From Streptomyces microflavus (GTDB taxonomy: Bacteria; Actinomycetota; Actinomycetes; Streptomycetales; Streptomycetaceae), in NCBI RefSeq assembly GCF_014650075.1, contig NZ_BMUG01000010.1:331687-395686 (forward strand): a stretch of 64,000 nt of DNA. Reading direction: 5' to 3'. Made by a program: the position numbers and the translations under genes. Under the pieces are notes generated by a model that searched no databases, was not told where the DNA came from, and saw nothing but the letters and a program-made list of their open reading frames with translations. Of the stretch, positions 53,335 to 61,571 are shown one piece after another; position 1 is the first letter of the stretch, and each line of letters opens with the position of its first letter.

Positions 53335-54702
53335 GTGGTTGCTGATCTGTCGCAGCTCGTGAAGGCGTACGACGTGCGTGGCGTGGTGCCCGACCAGTGG
53401 GACGAGTCGCTGGCCGAACTGTTCGGAGCCGCGTTCGTCCAGGTCACGGCAGCCGACGCGATCGTGATCGGCCACGACATGCGCCCCACGTCGCCGGGGT
53501 TGTCCGGTGCCTTCGCCCGGGGCGCGGCGGCCCGGGGCGCGGACGTCACGCTCATCGGCCTCTGCTCGACGGACCAGCTGTACTACGCGTCCGGGGCGCT
53601 GGACCTGCCGGGCGCGATGTTCACGGCCTCGCACAACCCCGCGCAGTACAACGGCATCAAGATGTGCCGGGCGGGGGCGGCGCCGGTGGGCCAGGACACG
53701 GGCCTGAGGGAGATCCGCACGCTGGTGGAACAGTGGTCGGAAGGCGCCCCGCAGCCCCCCGCGTCCGCCACCCCCGGCACGATCACGGAACGGGACACCC
53801 TCACCGATTACGCGTCCCACCTCCTGGCCCTGGTCGACCTCACATCCATCCGCCCCCTGAAGGTCGTGGTCGACGCGGGCAACGGCATGGGCGGCCACAC
53901 GGTCCCCACGGTCTTCGAGGGCCTCCCGCTCGACGTGGTCCCCCTCTACTTCGACCTGGACGGCACGTTCCCCAACCACGAGGCCAACCCCCTCGACCCG
54001 AAGAACATCGTCGACCTCCAGGCCCGCGTCCTCGCCGAGGGCGCCGACCTCGGCCTCGCCTTCGACGGCGACGCGGACCGCTGCTTCGTCGTCGACGAAC
54101 GGGGTGCGGGAGTCTCCCCCTCCGCGATCACCGCCCTCGTCGCCGCCCGCGAACTGGCCCGCAACGGCGGCAAGGGCATCGTCATCCACAACCTGATCAC
54201 CTCCTGGTCGGTCCCCGAGGTGGTCCGCGAGAACGGCGGCACGCCGGTCCGCACCCGGGTCGGCCACTCCTTCATCAAGACGGAGATGGCGGAGCACGGC
54301 GCGATCTTCGGCGGAGAGCACTCGGCGCACTACTACTTCCGCGACTTCTGGAACGCCGACACGGGCATGCTCGCCGCCCTCCACGTCCTCGCCGCACTCG
54401 GCGGCCAGCCCGGCCCCCTGTCGGAACTCGTCGCCGCCTACGACCGCTACGCCGGCTCCGGCGAGATCAACTCCACGGTCGCCGACCAGACCGCCAGCCT
54501 GGCCACGATCAGGGCGGCCTACGGCAACCGCGACGACATCACCTTCGACGACCTGGACGGCCTGACGGTCACGTCCACGGACTGGTGGTTCAACCTCCGG
54601 GCCTCGAACACGGAACCGCTGCTGCGCCTGAACGTGGAGGCGAGGGACGGGGCGACGATGGAGGCGGTACGGGACGAGGTGCTGGGCCTGATCAGGAGCT
54701 GA
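53335..54702 (+). CDS. manB: phosphomannomutase/phosphoglucomutase
   Basis: Interconverts mannose-6-phosphate and mannose-1-phosphate for GDP-mannose. The 455 residues carry the phosphoserine loop MFTASHNPAQYNG (Ser99), the metal loop FDGDADRC near 245, the sugar-specificity segment GGEHSAHYYF, and the phosphate-binding NLRASNTEPLLRLNVE. The length is normal for the alpha-D-phosphohexomutase family. GTG 53335 has AGGAGG 7 bases upstream, one of the best ribosome sites in the window. With ManA (56770) and ManC (39761) it forms the mannose activation pathway. Confidence 0.95.
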   Translation: MVADLSQLVKAYDVRGVVPDQWDESLAELFGAAFVQVTAADAIVIGHDMRPTSPGLSGAFARGAAARGADVTLIGLCSTDQLYYASGALDLPGAMFTASHNPAQYNGIKMCRAGAAPVGQDTGLREIRTLVEQWSEGAPQPPASATPGTITERDTLTDYASHLLALVDLTSIRPLKVVVDAGNGMGGHTVPTVFEGLPLDVVPLYFDLDGTFPNHEANPLDPKNIVDLQARVLAEGADLGLAFDGDADRCFVVDERGAGVSPSAITALVAARELARNGGKGIVIHNLITSWSVPEVVRENGGTPVRTRVGHSFIKTEMAEHGAIFGGEHSAHYYFRDFWNADTGMLAALHVLAALGGQPGPLSELVAAYDRYAGSGEINSTVADQTASLATIRAAYGNRDDITFDDLDGLTVTSTDWWFNLRASNTEPLLRLNVEARDGATMEAVRDEVLGLIRS

Positions 54703-55110
54703 GGGCGGGGCTGCTCCGAGATTTCAGCCTGGGGCCGGGCCACCGGACCCTGCCTGCCCCCTCTAGGCTCCGCCTCCACCCCACCCCGTTCCCCTCACTC
54801 CCGGGCCCCGCCATTCCAGCCCCTCCGGCGTTTGAGGAGCGGGGTCCGGGGCGGAGCCCCGGTTTCGGGAAGGGGCGGGTAGGGGAAAGGCCCGCCGCAG
54901 GCGCCCCCACCCCCCTGCCACCACCGCCACCTGGCCCCGGCCCCCTGCCCCCGCCGCGCGCCACCCACCCAACGGCCACCCCCACCCCCCCACCGCCCCA
55001 TCCCCCGATCCCCACCCCCGGCCGGGCCGCGCCCCCGTCCCCCCAGCGGTAGGCTGACGACGCCTGATCCACGTGAATCAGAAATCGCACCGCTCGAAGG
55101 GACCCACCCC
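54703..55110. other. 408-base gap with repeat and C-rich tract
   Basis: No gene. It contains one copy of the Streptomyces intergenic repeat (54812-54893), a C-rich tract at about 54900-55045 with many runs of four to seven C (G-runs on the minus strand), and a -10-like TAGGCT at 55052-55057 that would start a leader of about 50 bases for the Trm112 gene. Confidence 0.65.
54812..54893. repeat. Streptomyces intergenic repeat, single copy
   Basis: The same element as at 42020-42185: CATTCCAGCCCCTCCGGCG, then TTTGAGGAGCGGGGTCC, the hairpin CCGGGGC-GGA-GCCCCGG and TTTCGGGAAGGGGCGGGTAGG. It follows manB and could terminate its transcript. Confidence 0.85.
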
Positions 55111-55293
55111 ATGCCGCTCGAAGCCGGCCTCCTGGAGATCCTGGCCTGCCCGGCCTGTCACTCCCCGCTCGACGACCGCACCGCGGCCGACAGCCCGGAG
55201 CTGGTCTGCACCGGCGCCGACTGCGGCCTGGCCTACCCGGTCCGCGACGGCATCCCGGTCCTGCTCGTCGACGAGGCCCGCCGCCCCGCCTGA
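55111..55293 (+). CDS. Trm112-family zinc-ribbon protein
   Basis: A 60-residue protein with cysteines 13, 16, 33 and 38 (LACPACHSPL and LVCTGADCGL), then the family ending YPVRDGIPVLLVDEAR. Trm112-like proteins in bacteria are small zinc-binding partners, in eukaryotes activators of methyltransferases; the bacterial role is not established. GAAGGGA lies 8 bases before ATG. It is followed by the SIS gene after 176 bases of C-rich DNA on the same strand. Confidence 0.92.
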   Translation: MPLEAGLLEILACPACHSPLDDRTAADSPELVCTGADCGLAYPVRDGIPVLLVDEARRPA

Positions 55294-55469
55294 CCGCGAG
55301 CGAAGCGCGTACGGGCACGTCCCCGCGCGGCACCGCCGGACCGGACCGGACAGGGCGCACCCCGGCACAGGGCCCCCGCACCCCACCCCCGTACCCGCCC
55401 CGGCACCCCCGCCACCGACCCCCGCACCCGCACCCCGCACCCCCGCCCGGTGATCGGAGGCCCACCGCC

Positions 55470-56606
55470 ATGCTCGACGAGTCCTTGCTCGACGCCCCGG
55501 AAGCCCTGGCCAGGGCCGACCGCCGCGACCTGCTCCGCGGCGCCGCCGAGGCAGGTGCCCGGGTCCGTACCGCCACCCGGCACGCCGCCGAGGCCGGCAT
55601 CGGCGGCCTGAACCCGGAGGGCCGCCCCCGCGCCGTCCTCGTCGCCGGCCCCGGCACCGCCGCATCCGGCGTCGCCGACCTGATCGGCGCGCTGGCGGGC
55701 GCGGCAGCCCCCGTGACCCGGATCCACCCCACGGGCGTCGCCCCCGCCCCGGGCGCCCTGCGCTGGACGCTGCCCGGCTGGGCCGGCTCCGTGGACCTCC
55801 TCCTCATCGTGACCGCCGACGGCTCGGAGCCCGGCCTGGCCCTCCTCGCCGAGCAGGCGTACCGCCGCGGCTGCACCGTGGTCGCCGTCGCCCCCACCCG
55901 CTCCCCGCTGCGCGAGGCGGTCGACGGGGTGCACGGCCTGGTCGTCCCGATGGCGGCCGCCCCGCACGGCGAGTACGACGCGGAGACCTCCGCCGCCGGC
56001 CCCGGCACCCTGTGGGCCCTGCTCACCCCGCTGCTGGCGCTGCTCGACCGGGTGGGCCTGGTGACGGCGCCCGCCGAGGAGCTGCAGAAGGTGGCCGACC
56101 GCCTGGACCGCACCGCGGAACGCTGCGGCCCGGCCATCGCCACGTACAGCAACCCGGCCAAGACGCTCGCCGCCGAACTCGCGGACAGCCTGCCGCTGCT
56201 GTGGACGGAGGGCGCTGCCGCAGGCCCGGTCGGCCGCCGCTTCGCCGCCGTACTGTCCGAGCTCGCCGGCCGCCCCGCCCTGGCCGCGGAACTGCCCGAG
56301 GCGCTGCCCTCGCACGGCACCCTCCTCGCCGGGGATTTCGCGGCCGGAGCCGACCCCGACGACTTCTTCCGCGACCGGGTCGACGAAGGAGAAACGCTGA
56401 GAGCCAGGGTCGTCCTGCTCCGGGACCGCCCCACGGGCGGCCTCAGCGCCTACCCGGCGGCCCGCGAGCTGGCACTCGGCCACGACACACCGGTCAGCGA
56501 ACTGGAACCGGAGGAGGGCAGCGCGCTGGAGACCCTCGCCGAACTGCTCGCGATCACGGACTTCGCGGCGGTCTACCTGTCGTTGGCCTCGGCCCCCCAG
56601 CCCTGA
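55470..56606 (+). CDS. SIS-domain protein related to phosphoglucose/phosphomannose isomerases
   Basis: A 378-residue protein whose middle and C-terminal parts resemble the bifunctional phosphoglucose/phosphomannose isomerase family (LLIVTADGSEPGLALLAEQAYRRGCTVVAVAP; TYSNPAKTLAAELADSLPLLW). The usual sugar-phosphate loop is altered: the expected S-x-S/T-G-x-T motif reads TADGSEP. Enzymatic activity is therefore uncertain, and a regulatory or binding role is possible. Its position between manB and manA is conserved across Actinobacteria, pointing to mannose metabolism. ATG 55470 has GGAGG 9 bases upstream. ManA begins 163 bases later. Confidence 0.85.
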   Translation: MLDESLLDAPEALARADRRDLLRGAAEAGARVRTATRHAAEAGIGGLNPEGRPRAVLVAGPGTAASGVADLIGALAGAAAPVTRIHPTGVAPAPGALRWTLPGWAGSVDLLLIVTADGSEPGLALLAEQAYRRGCTVVAVAPTRSPLREAVDGVHGLVVPMAAAPHGEYDAETSAAGPGTLWALLTPLLALLDRVGLVTAPAEELQKVADRLDRTAERCGPAIATYSNPAKTLAAELADSLPLLWTEGAAAGPVGRRFAAVLSELAGRPALAAELPEALPSHGTLLAGDFAAGADPDDFFRDRVDEGETLRARVVLLRDRPTGGLSAYPAARELALGHDTPVSELEPEEGSALETLAELLAITDFAAVYLSLASAPQP

Positions 56607-56769
56607 CACCCACGCCAGACGCATCCCCCGGCGCGAGGCCACCCGCCCCTCACCCTCCGGCCACCCCACGGACGCCAGGACCTCACGCACCACTGATCCC
56701 CCTGGTGGCACACGCACCCCTCCCGCCCCACCTCATCCCGCCCCACCAGCCCCACCCGAGGACGACTCC

Positions 56770-57945
56770 ATGGACCGCCTGTCCAACACCGTGCGCCCCT
56801 ACGCCTGGGGCTCCACCACGGCCATTCCCGCCCTGCTCGGCATCGCTCCCACCGGCGAACCGCAGGCCGAGATGTGGATGGGCGCCCACCCCGGAGCGCC
56901 ATCGCGCATCAGCCGCACCGCCCCGGCGGGCGAGACGGAACTCGCGCTCACCGAGGCCATCGACGCAGATCCGGAAGGCGAGCTCGGCGCCGCCACCGTC
57001 GCCCGCTTCGGCCCCCGCCTCCCCTTCCTCCTCAAGCTGCTCGCGGCCGGAGCCCCCCTCTCCCTCCAGGTCCACCCCGACCTGGACCAGGCGCGCAAGG
57101 GGTACGAGGACGAGGAGGCCCGGGGCGTCCCGATCGACGCCCCCCACCGCACGTACAAGGACGCGAACCACAAGCCCGAGCTGATCTGCGCCCTCACCCC
57201 CTTCGACGGCCTCTGCGGCTTCCGCAGGCCCACCGAGGCGGCGGACGCGATGGAGGCCCTCGGCGTCGACTCACTGAAGCCGTACGTGGACCTGCTGCGC
57301 GCCCACCCCGAGGAGGCCGCCCTCCGCGAGGTGCTCACGGCGATCCTCAGCGCCGACCCGGCGGAGATGGCCGACACCGTTGCCGAGGCGGCGGTCGCCG
57401 CGGAACGCCTCGGCGGCGCCCACGCCCCGTACGCCCGCATCGCCCACAACTACCCCGGCGACCCCGGCGTCCTCGCGGCGATGCTCCTGAACTACGTACG
57501 ACTCCAGCCCGGAGAGGCCCTGTTCCTCGGCGCCGGCGTCCCGCACGCCTACCTCGACGGCCTCGGCGTCGAGATCATGGCCAACTCGGACAACGTCCTG
57601 CGCTGCGGCCTCACCCCCAAGCACATCGACGTCCCCGAACTCCTGCGCATCGTCCGCTTCGAAGCCACCGAACCCGGCGTACTGCGCCCCGAGGCGTCAC
57701 CCTCCGGCGAAGAGCGTTATGAGACGCCCGTCGACGAGTTCGTCCTGTCCCGCTACACGCTCGCGTCCGGCGCCGCGCCCGCCGAACTGACCGCCCCCAC
57801 CCCCCAGATCCTCCTCTGCACCGCAGGCGCCGTCCGGGTCGGCGAACTCGGCCTGACCCCGGGGCAGTCCGTCTACGTACCGGTCGGCGAAGCGGTGGAA
57901 GCCGCCGGATCGGGCACACTCTTCCGTGCCACTGTGGCGGCCTGA
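56770..57945 (+). CDS. manA: mannose-6-phosphate isomerase, class I
   Basis: Zinc enzyme interconverting fructose-6-phosphate and mannose-6-phosphate. The 391 residues begin with the family start NTVRPYAWGSTTAIPALLG. Zinc ligands are in LSLQVHPD (Gln and His) and ANHKPELI (Glu), with the later histidine in GAGVPHAYLDG; the C-terminal cupin holds VPVGEAVEA. ATG 56770 follows GAGGAC with 6 bases spacing. It supplies ManB with substrate; together with ManC this completes GDP-mannose synthesis. Confidence 0.95.
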   Translation: MDRLSNTVRPYAWGSTTAIPALLGIAPTGEPQAEMWMGAHPGAPSRISRTAPAGETELALTEAIDADPEGELGAATVARFGPRLPFLLKLLAAGAPLSLQVHPDLDQARKGYEDEEARGVPIDAPHRTYKDANHKPELICALTPFDGLCGFRRPTEAADAMEALGVDSLKPYVDLLRAHPEEAALREVLTAILSADPAEMADTVAEAAVAAERLGGAHAPYARIAHNYPGDPGVLAAMLLNYVRLQPGEALFLGAGVPHAYLDGLGVEIMANSDNVLRCGLTPKHIDVPELLRIVRFEATEPGVLRPEASPSGEERYETPVDEFVLSRYTLASGAAPAELTAPTPQILLCTAGAVRVGELGLTPGQSVYVPVGEAVEAAGSGTLFRATVAA

Positions 57946-58032
57946 CACACCGTCCCTCTCCGTGGCTGCAACAATGTGCCGCCGCAGCGCGGCAGCACCT
58001 GCCGTACACCGAGGAAGGGACACCACGCACAC

Positions 58033-59043
58033 ATGAGCGCGTCAGGCGGAACCAAGGCGATCGTGGCGGCACTCGTCGCCAACCTCTCGATCGCCGTGGC
58101 CAAATTCGTAGCGTTCCTCTTCAGTGGTTCCTCGTCGATGCTCGCGGAGAGCGTCCACTCGCTCGCCGACTCGGGCAACCAGGGCCTCCTGCTGCTCGGC
58201 GGCAAGAAGGCCAAGCGAGAAGCCACCCCGGAGCACCCGTTCGGCTACGGGCGCGAGCGCTACATCTACGCGTTCCTCGTCTCCATCGTGCTCTTCTCGG
58301 TCGGTGGCATGTTCGCGGTCTACGAGGGCTACGAGAAGATCAAGCACCCGCACGAGATCACGGCCTGGTACTGGCCGGTCGGCGTCCTGATCTTCGCGAT
58401 CATCGCCGAGATCTTCTCCTTCCGTACGGCGATCAAGGAGTCCAACCAGACGCGCGGCAACCGCTCCTGGACCGAGTTCGTCCGCCGCTCCAAGGCCCCC
58501 GAGCTCCCGGTCGTCCTCCTTGAGGACCTCGGCGCCCTCGTCGGCCTTGTGCTCGCCCTCGGAGGCGTCGGCCTCGCACTGGCCACCGGCAACGGCGTCT
58601 GGGACGGCATCGGGACCCTCTGCATCGGCATCCTGCTGATCGTCATCGCGATCATCCTCGCCGTCGAGACGAAGTCCCTCCTGCTCGGGGAGTCGGCCGG
58701 CCTCGAAGAGGTCGAGAAGATCAAGGCGGCCGTGGTCGACGGTGACACCGTCACCGGCATTATCCACATGCGCACCCTCCACCTCGGCCCCGAGGAACTG
58801 CTGGTCGCCGCCAAGATCGCGGTCCGGCACGACGAGACCGCGACCGAGATCGCCAACGCGATCAACGCCGCCGAGAACCGGATCCGCGAGGCCGTCCCGA
58901 TCGCCCGGGTCATCTACCTGGAGCCGGACATCTTCAACGCGGAAGCCGCCGCGGCCGGCACCACCCCGGGCGACCCGTCCGGTGCCCCGGCTCCAGCTCC
59001 GGCCCCGGACCCGGCCCCGGCTCCGAAGGATCTCGGCCACTGA
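58033..59043 (+). CDS. cation diffusion facilitator (CDF) transporter
   Basis: A 336-residue divalent-metal efflux protein. Helix 1 is at about 6-27, followed by the CDF signature SGSSSMLAESVHSLADSGNQ, in which the helix 2 Ser/His/Asp replaces the usual H/D-x-x-x-D metal set. A helix 5 metal region LLEDLGALVGLVLALGG follows, then a cytoplasmic C-terminal domain (about 215-310) and a Pro/Ala-rich tail. Zinc, iron or manganese is the likely substrate; the family is not metal-specific by sequence alone. ATG 58033 lacks a close ribosome site (GGAAGGGA is 13 bases away). Monocistronic between manA and ahcY. Confidence 0.9.
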   Translation: MSASGGTKAIVAALVANLSIAVAKFVAFLFSGSSSMLAESVHSLADSGNQGLLLLGGKKAKREATPEHPFGYGRERYIYAFLVSIVLFSVGGMFAVYEGYEKIKHPHEITAWYWPVGVLIFAIIAEIFSFRTAIKESNQTRGNRSWTEFVRRSKAPELPVVLLEDLGALVGLVLALGGVGLALATGNGVWDGIGTLCIGILLIVIAIILAVETKSLLLGESAGLEEVEKIKAAVVDGDTVTGIIHMRTLHLGPEELLVAAKIAVRHDETATEIANAINAAENRIREAVPIARVIYLEPDIFNAEAAAAGTTPGDPSGAPAPAPAPDPAPAPKDLGH

Positions 59044-59314
59044 CCCATCGCACACCGGCCCCGATCGGCCCGGTGACCCCTCACACACGCCCGGCTCCAC
59101 GAACGGGATGGGGCTCACTGGGCCGTTCGGTGTAGATTCGGATACGGAACAGACGTCGCTGCTGATGGCGGTCGACCGGCCCGCAGACGCGAGCCGGGCG
59201 AGGGACAGAGGGCCTCCGACGGACTGCACTGCGAACGCTCGGGCATTCGTGTGCCCGTCGCCGCAGAGTCAGCCCAGACAGCCCACCTCGACCCATCACG
59301 AGGAGCAGCCCGTT

Positions 59315-60772
59315 ATGACGACGGTCGCCAATCGCCAGGACTTCAAGGTCGCCGACCTCTCCCTCGCCGCCTTCGGCCGCAAGGAGATCACCCTCGCCGA
59401 GCACGAGATGCCCGGCCTGATGTCCATCCGCAAGGAGTTCGCCGCCGCCCAGCCGCTGGCCGGTGCACGGGTCACCGGCTCGCTGCACATGACCGTGCAG
59501 ACGGCCGTGCTCATCGAGACCCTCGTGGCCCTCGGTGCCGAGGTCCGCTGGGCCTCCTGCAACATCTTCTCCACCCAGGACCACGCCGCCGCGGCCATCG
59601 CCGTCGGTCCGAACGGCACCCCGGAGGCCCCCGCGGGCGTCCCGGTCTTCGCCTGGAAGGGCGAGACGCTGGAGGAGTACTGGTGGTGCACGGAGCAGGC
59701 GCTGACCTGGCCGAACACCCCCACCGGTGGTCCGAACATGATCCTGGACGACGGTGGCGACGCCACCCTCCTCGTCCACAAGGGCGTCGAGTTCGAGAAG
59801 GCCGGCGCGGCCCCGGACCCGTCGACGGCGGACAGCGAGGAGTACGCCTACATCCTCACCCTGCTGAACCGCACCCTCGGCGAGTCCCCGCAGAAGTGGA
59901 CCCAGCTGGCGTCCGAGATCCGTGGCGTGACGGAGGAGACCACCACCGGCGTCCACCGTCTCTACGAGATGCACCGCGACGGCACCCTCCTGTTCCCCGC
60001 GATCAACGTGAACGACGCGGTCACCAAGTCGAAGTTCGACAACAAGTACGGCTGCCGCCACTCCCTGATCGACGGCATCAACCGCGCCACCGACGTCCTG
60101 ATCGGCGGCAAGACCGCCGTCGTCTGCGGCTACGGCGACGTCGGCAAGGGCTGCGCGGAATCCCTCCGTGGCCAGGGCGCCCGAGTGATCATCACGGAGA
60201 TCGACCCGATCTGCGCCCTCCAGGCGGCGATGGACGGCTACCAGGTCGCCACCCTCGACGACGTGGTGGAGCAGGCCGACATCTTCATCACCACGACGGG
60301 CAACAAGGACATCATCATGGCCTCGGACATGGCCAGGATGAAGCACCAGGCGATCGTCGGGAACATCGGCCACTTCGACAACGAGATCGACATGGCCGGC
60401 CTGGCCGCCATCGACGGGATCGTCAAGGACGAGGTCAAGCCCCAGGTCCACACCTGGAAGTTCCCCGACGGCAAGGTCCTCATCGTGCTCTCCGAGGGCC
60501 GTCTGCTGAACCTGGGCAACGCCACCGGCCACCCCTCGTTCGTGATGTCCAACAGCTTCGCCGACCAGACCCTCGCGCAGATCGAGCTGTTCACGAAGCC
60601 CGAGGAGTACCCGACCGACGTCTACGTGCTGCCCAAGCACCTGGACGAGAAGGTCGCCCGTCTCCACCTCGACGCCCTCGGCGTCAGGCTCACGACACTC
60701 CGCCCCGAGCAGGCGTCGTACATCGGTGTCGAGGTAGAGGGCCCGTACAAGCCCGACCACTACCGCTACTGA
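59315..60772 (+). CDS. ahcY: S-adenosylhomocysteine hydrolase
   Basis: Splits S-adenosylhomocysteine into adenosine and homocysteine in the methyl cycle, using bound NAD. The 485 residues show CNIFSTQDHAAAAIA, the insertion typical of the long bacterial/eukaryal form, the NAD loop VVCGYGDVGKGCA, GNIGHFDNEIDM and the conserved C-terminal YKPDHYRY. ATG 59315 has GAGGAG 9 bases upstream. The 270-base leader region has a -10-like TAGATT at 59133-59138, but I see no S-adenosylhomocysteine riboswitch core in it. A strong hairpin follows downstream. Confidence 0.98.
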   Translation: MTTVANRQDFKVADLSLAAFGRKEITLAEHEMPGLMSIRKEFAAAQPLAGARVTGSLHMTVQTAVLIETLVALGAEVRWASCNIFSTQDHAAAAIAVGPNGTPEAPAGVPVFAWKGETLEEYWWCTEQALTWPNTPTGGPNMILDDGGDATLLVHKGVEFEKAGAAPDPSTADSEEYAYILTLLNRTLGESPQKWTQLASEIRGVTEETTTGVHRLYEMHRDGTLLFPAINVNDAVTKSKFDNKYGCRHSLIDGINRATDVLIGGKTAVVCGYGDVGKGCAESLRGQGARVIITEIDPICALQAAMDGYQVATLDDVVEQADIFITTTGNKDIIMASDMARMKHQAIVGNIGHFDNEIDMAGLAAIDGIVKDEVKPQVHTWKFPDGKVLIVLSEGRLLNLGNATGHPSFVMSNSFADQTLAQIELFTKPEEYPTDVYVLPKHLDEKVARLHLDALGVRLTTLRPEQASYIGVEVEGPYKPDHYRY

Positions 60773-60864
60773 TCCCGCCGCTGACGCCGCTACCTCTCCA
60801 GCCCCAGCGCCGGCTCCAGGACCGGTAGCGCACGTCAGCAGCGCGTAGCGAGCAGCAGCTACGA

Positions 60865-60899
60865 GACAGGCCCCCGCACCCCCGTGTCGGGGGCCTGTC
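60865..60899 (+). terminator. intrinsic terminator-like hairpin after ahcY
   Basis: A 12-bp perfect stem (60865-60876 with 60888-60899) and 11-base loop lie 92 bases after the ahcY stop and 42 bases before the next start. Confidence 0.75.
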
Positions 60900-60941
60900 C
60901 CGTTACCGCCCCCGCACAGCCAGAGGAACCCGAAGGACCCC

Positions 60942-61571
60942 ATGCCCCGCGGCAGGTATTCGCTCCACGATCTCCACGACCACACCCCCCTCGGTGAAGA
61001 ACACTTCCACTGCGCCCCCGGCCCCTCGGGCTGGCGCTACGTCTCCCAGACCACGTCCCCATCGGGCGACCACCTGGGCTCCGTCGACCTGGCCCTGGAC
61101 GAACTGGGCCGGCCGATCCGCCTCGAACTCCACTCCGCGAGCTGGCAGGTACGGGGAGCCGCCCTGGAAGGCGTCACCTGGGTCCGCACCGACCCCACCG
61201 GCACTCACGCCACCGAAGGCAACGTCCGCGCCCACGCCTTCTCCGGAACATCCCCCGCGTTCCTCGTCGCCCTGACCCGGCTCCTGCGTCTCACCCCCGA
61301 TTCCCCCGAGACCCGCGTCCGCGTGGTCACCTTCACGGACCCGGTCCTCGCACCCCGTACCAACGACCAGTCCTGGGCTCTGGTGAACAGTGAAGCGCAC
61401 GCCACTGACAACGGCCCCCTGATTGTGGACACATACCAGGTCAGCGCCCTGGACACGGGGGATCAGCACACCGTTCACATCGCCGGGGACGTCGTCCTCG
61501 CGGCCCCGGGCATCGAGCTGGAGCACCTGGAGACGCCGCCGTCCCCCCGCACCTCCGAGCACTCCGGCTAA
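60942..61571 (+). CDS. conserved hypothetical protein, actinobacterial
   Basis: A 209-residue soluble, beta-rich protein. It begins GRYSLHDLHDHTPLGEEHFHCAPG; the body has DLALDELGRPIRLELHSASWQVRG and ends VSALDTGDQHTVHIAGDVVLAA. The pattern of paired strands resembles lipid- or glycolipid-binding barrels, but I cannot assign a family. There is no signal peptide. AAGGA lies 6 bases before ATG 60942. Its TAA stop (61569-61571) overlaps the stop of the convergent RDD gene. Confidence 0.75.
   Translation: MPRGRYSLHDLHDHTPLGEEHFHCAPGPSGWRYVSQTTSPSGDHLGSVDLALDELGRPIRLELHSASWQVRGAALEGVTWVRTDPTGTHATEGNVRAHAFSGTSPAFLVALTRLLRLTPDSPETRVRVVTFTDPVLAPRTNDQSWALVNSEAHATDNGPLIVDTYQVSALDTGDQHTVHIAGDVVLAAPGIELEHLETPPSPRTSEHSG

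Noticed and set aside
59050..59314. S-adenosylhomocysteine riboswitch upstream of ahcY
   Set aside because: The conserved GAGGAGCGCUGC-type core with its pairing GGCUCGG is not present; the only GAGGAG is the ribosome site. A covariance-model search would settle it.
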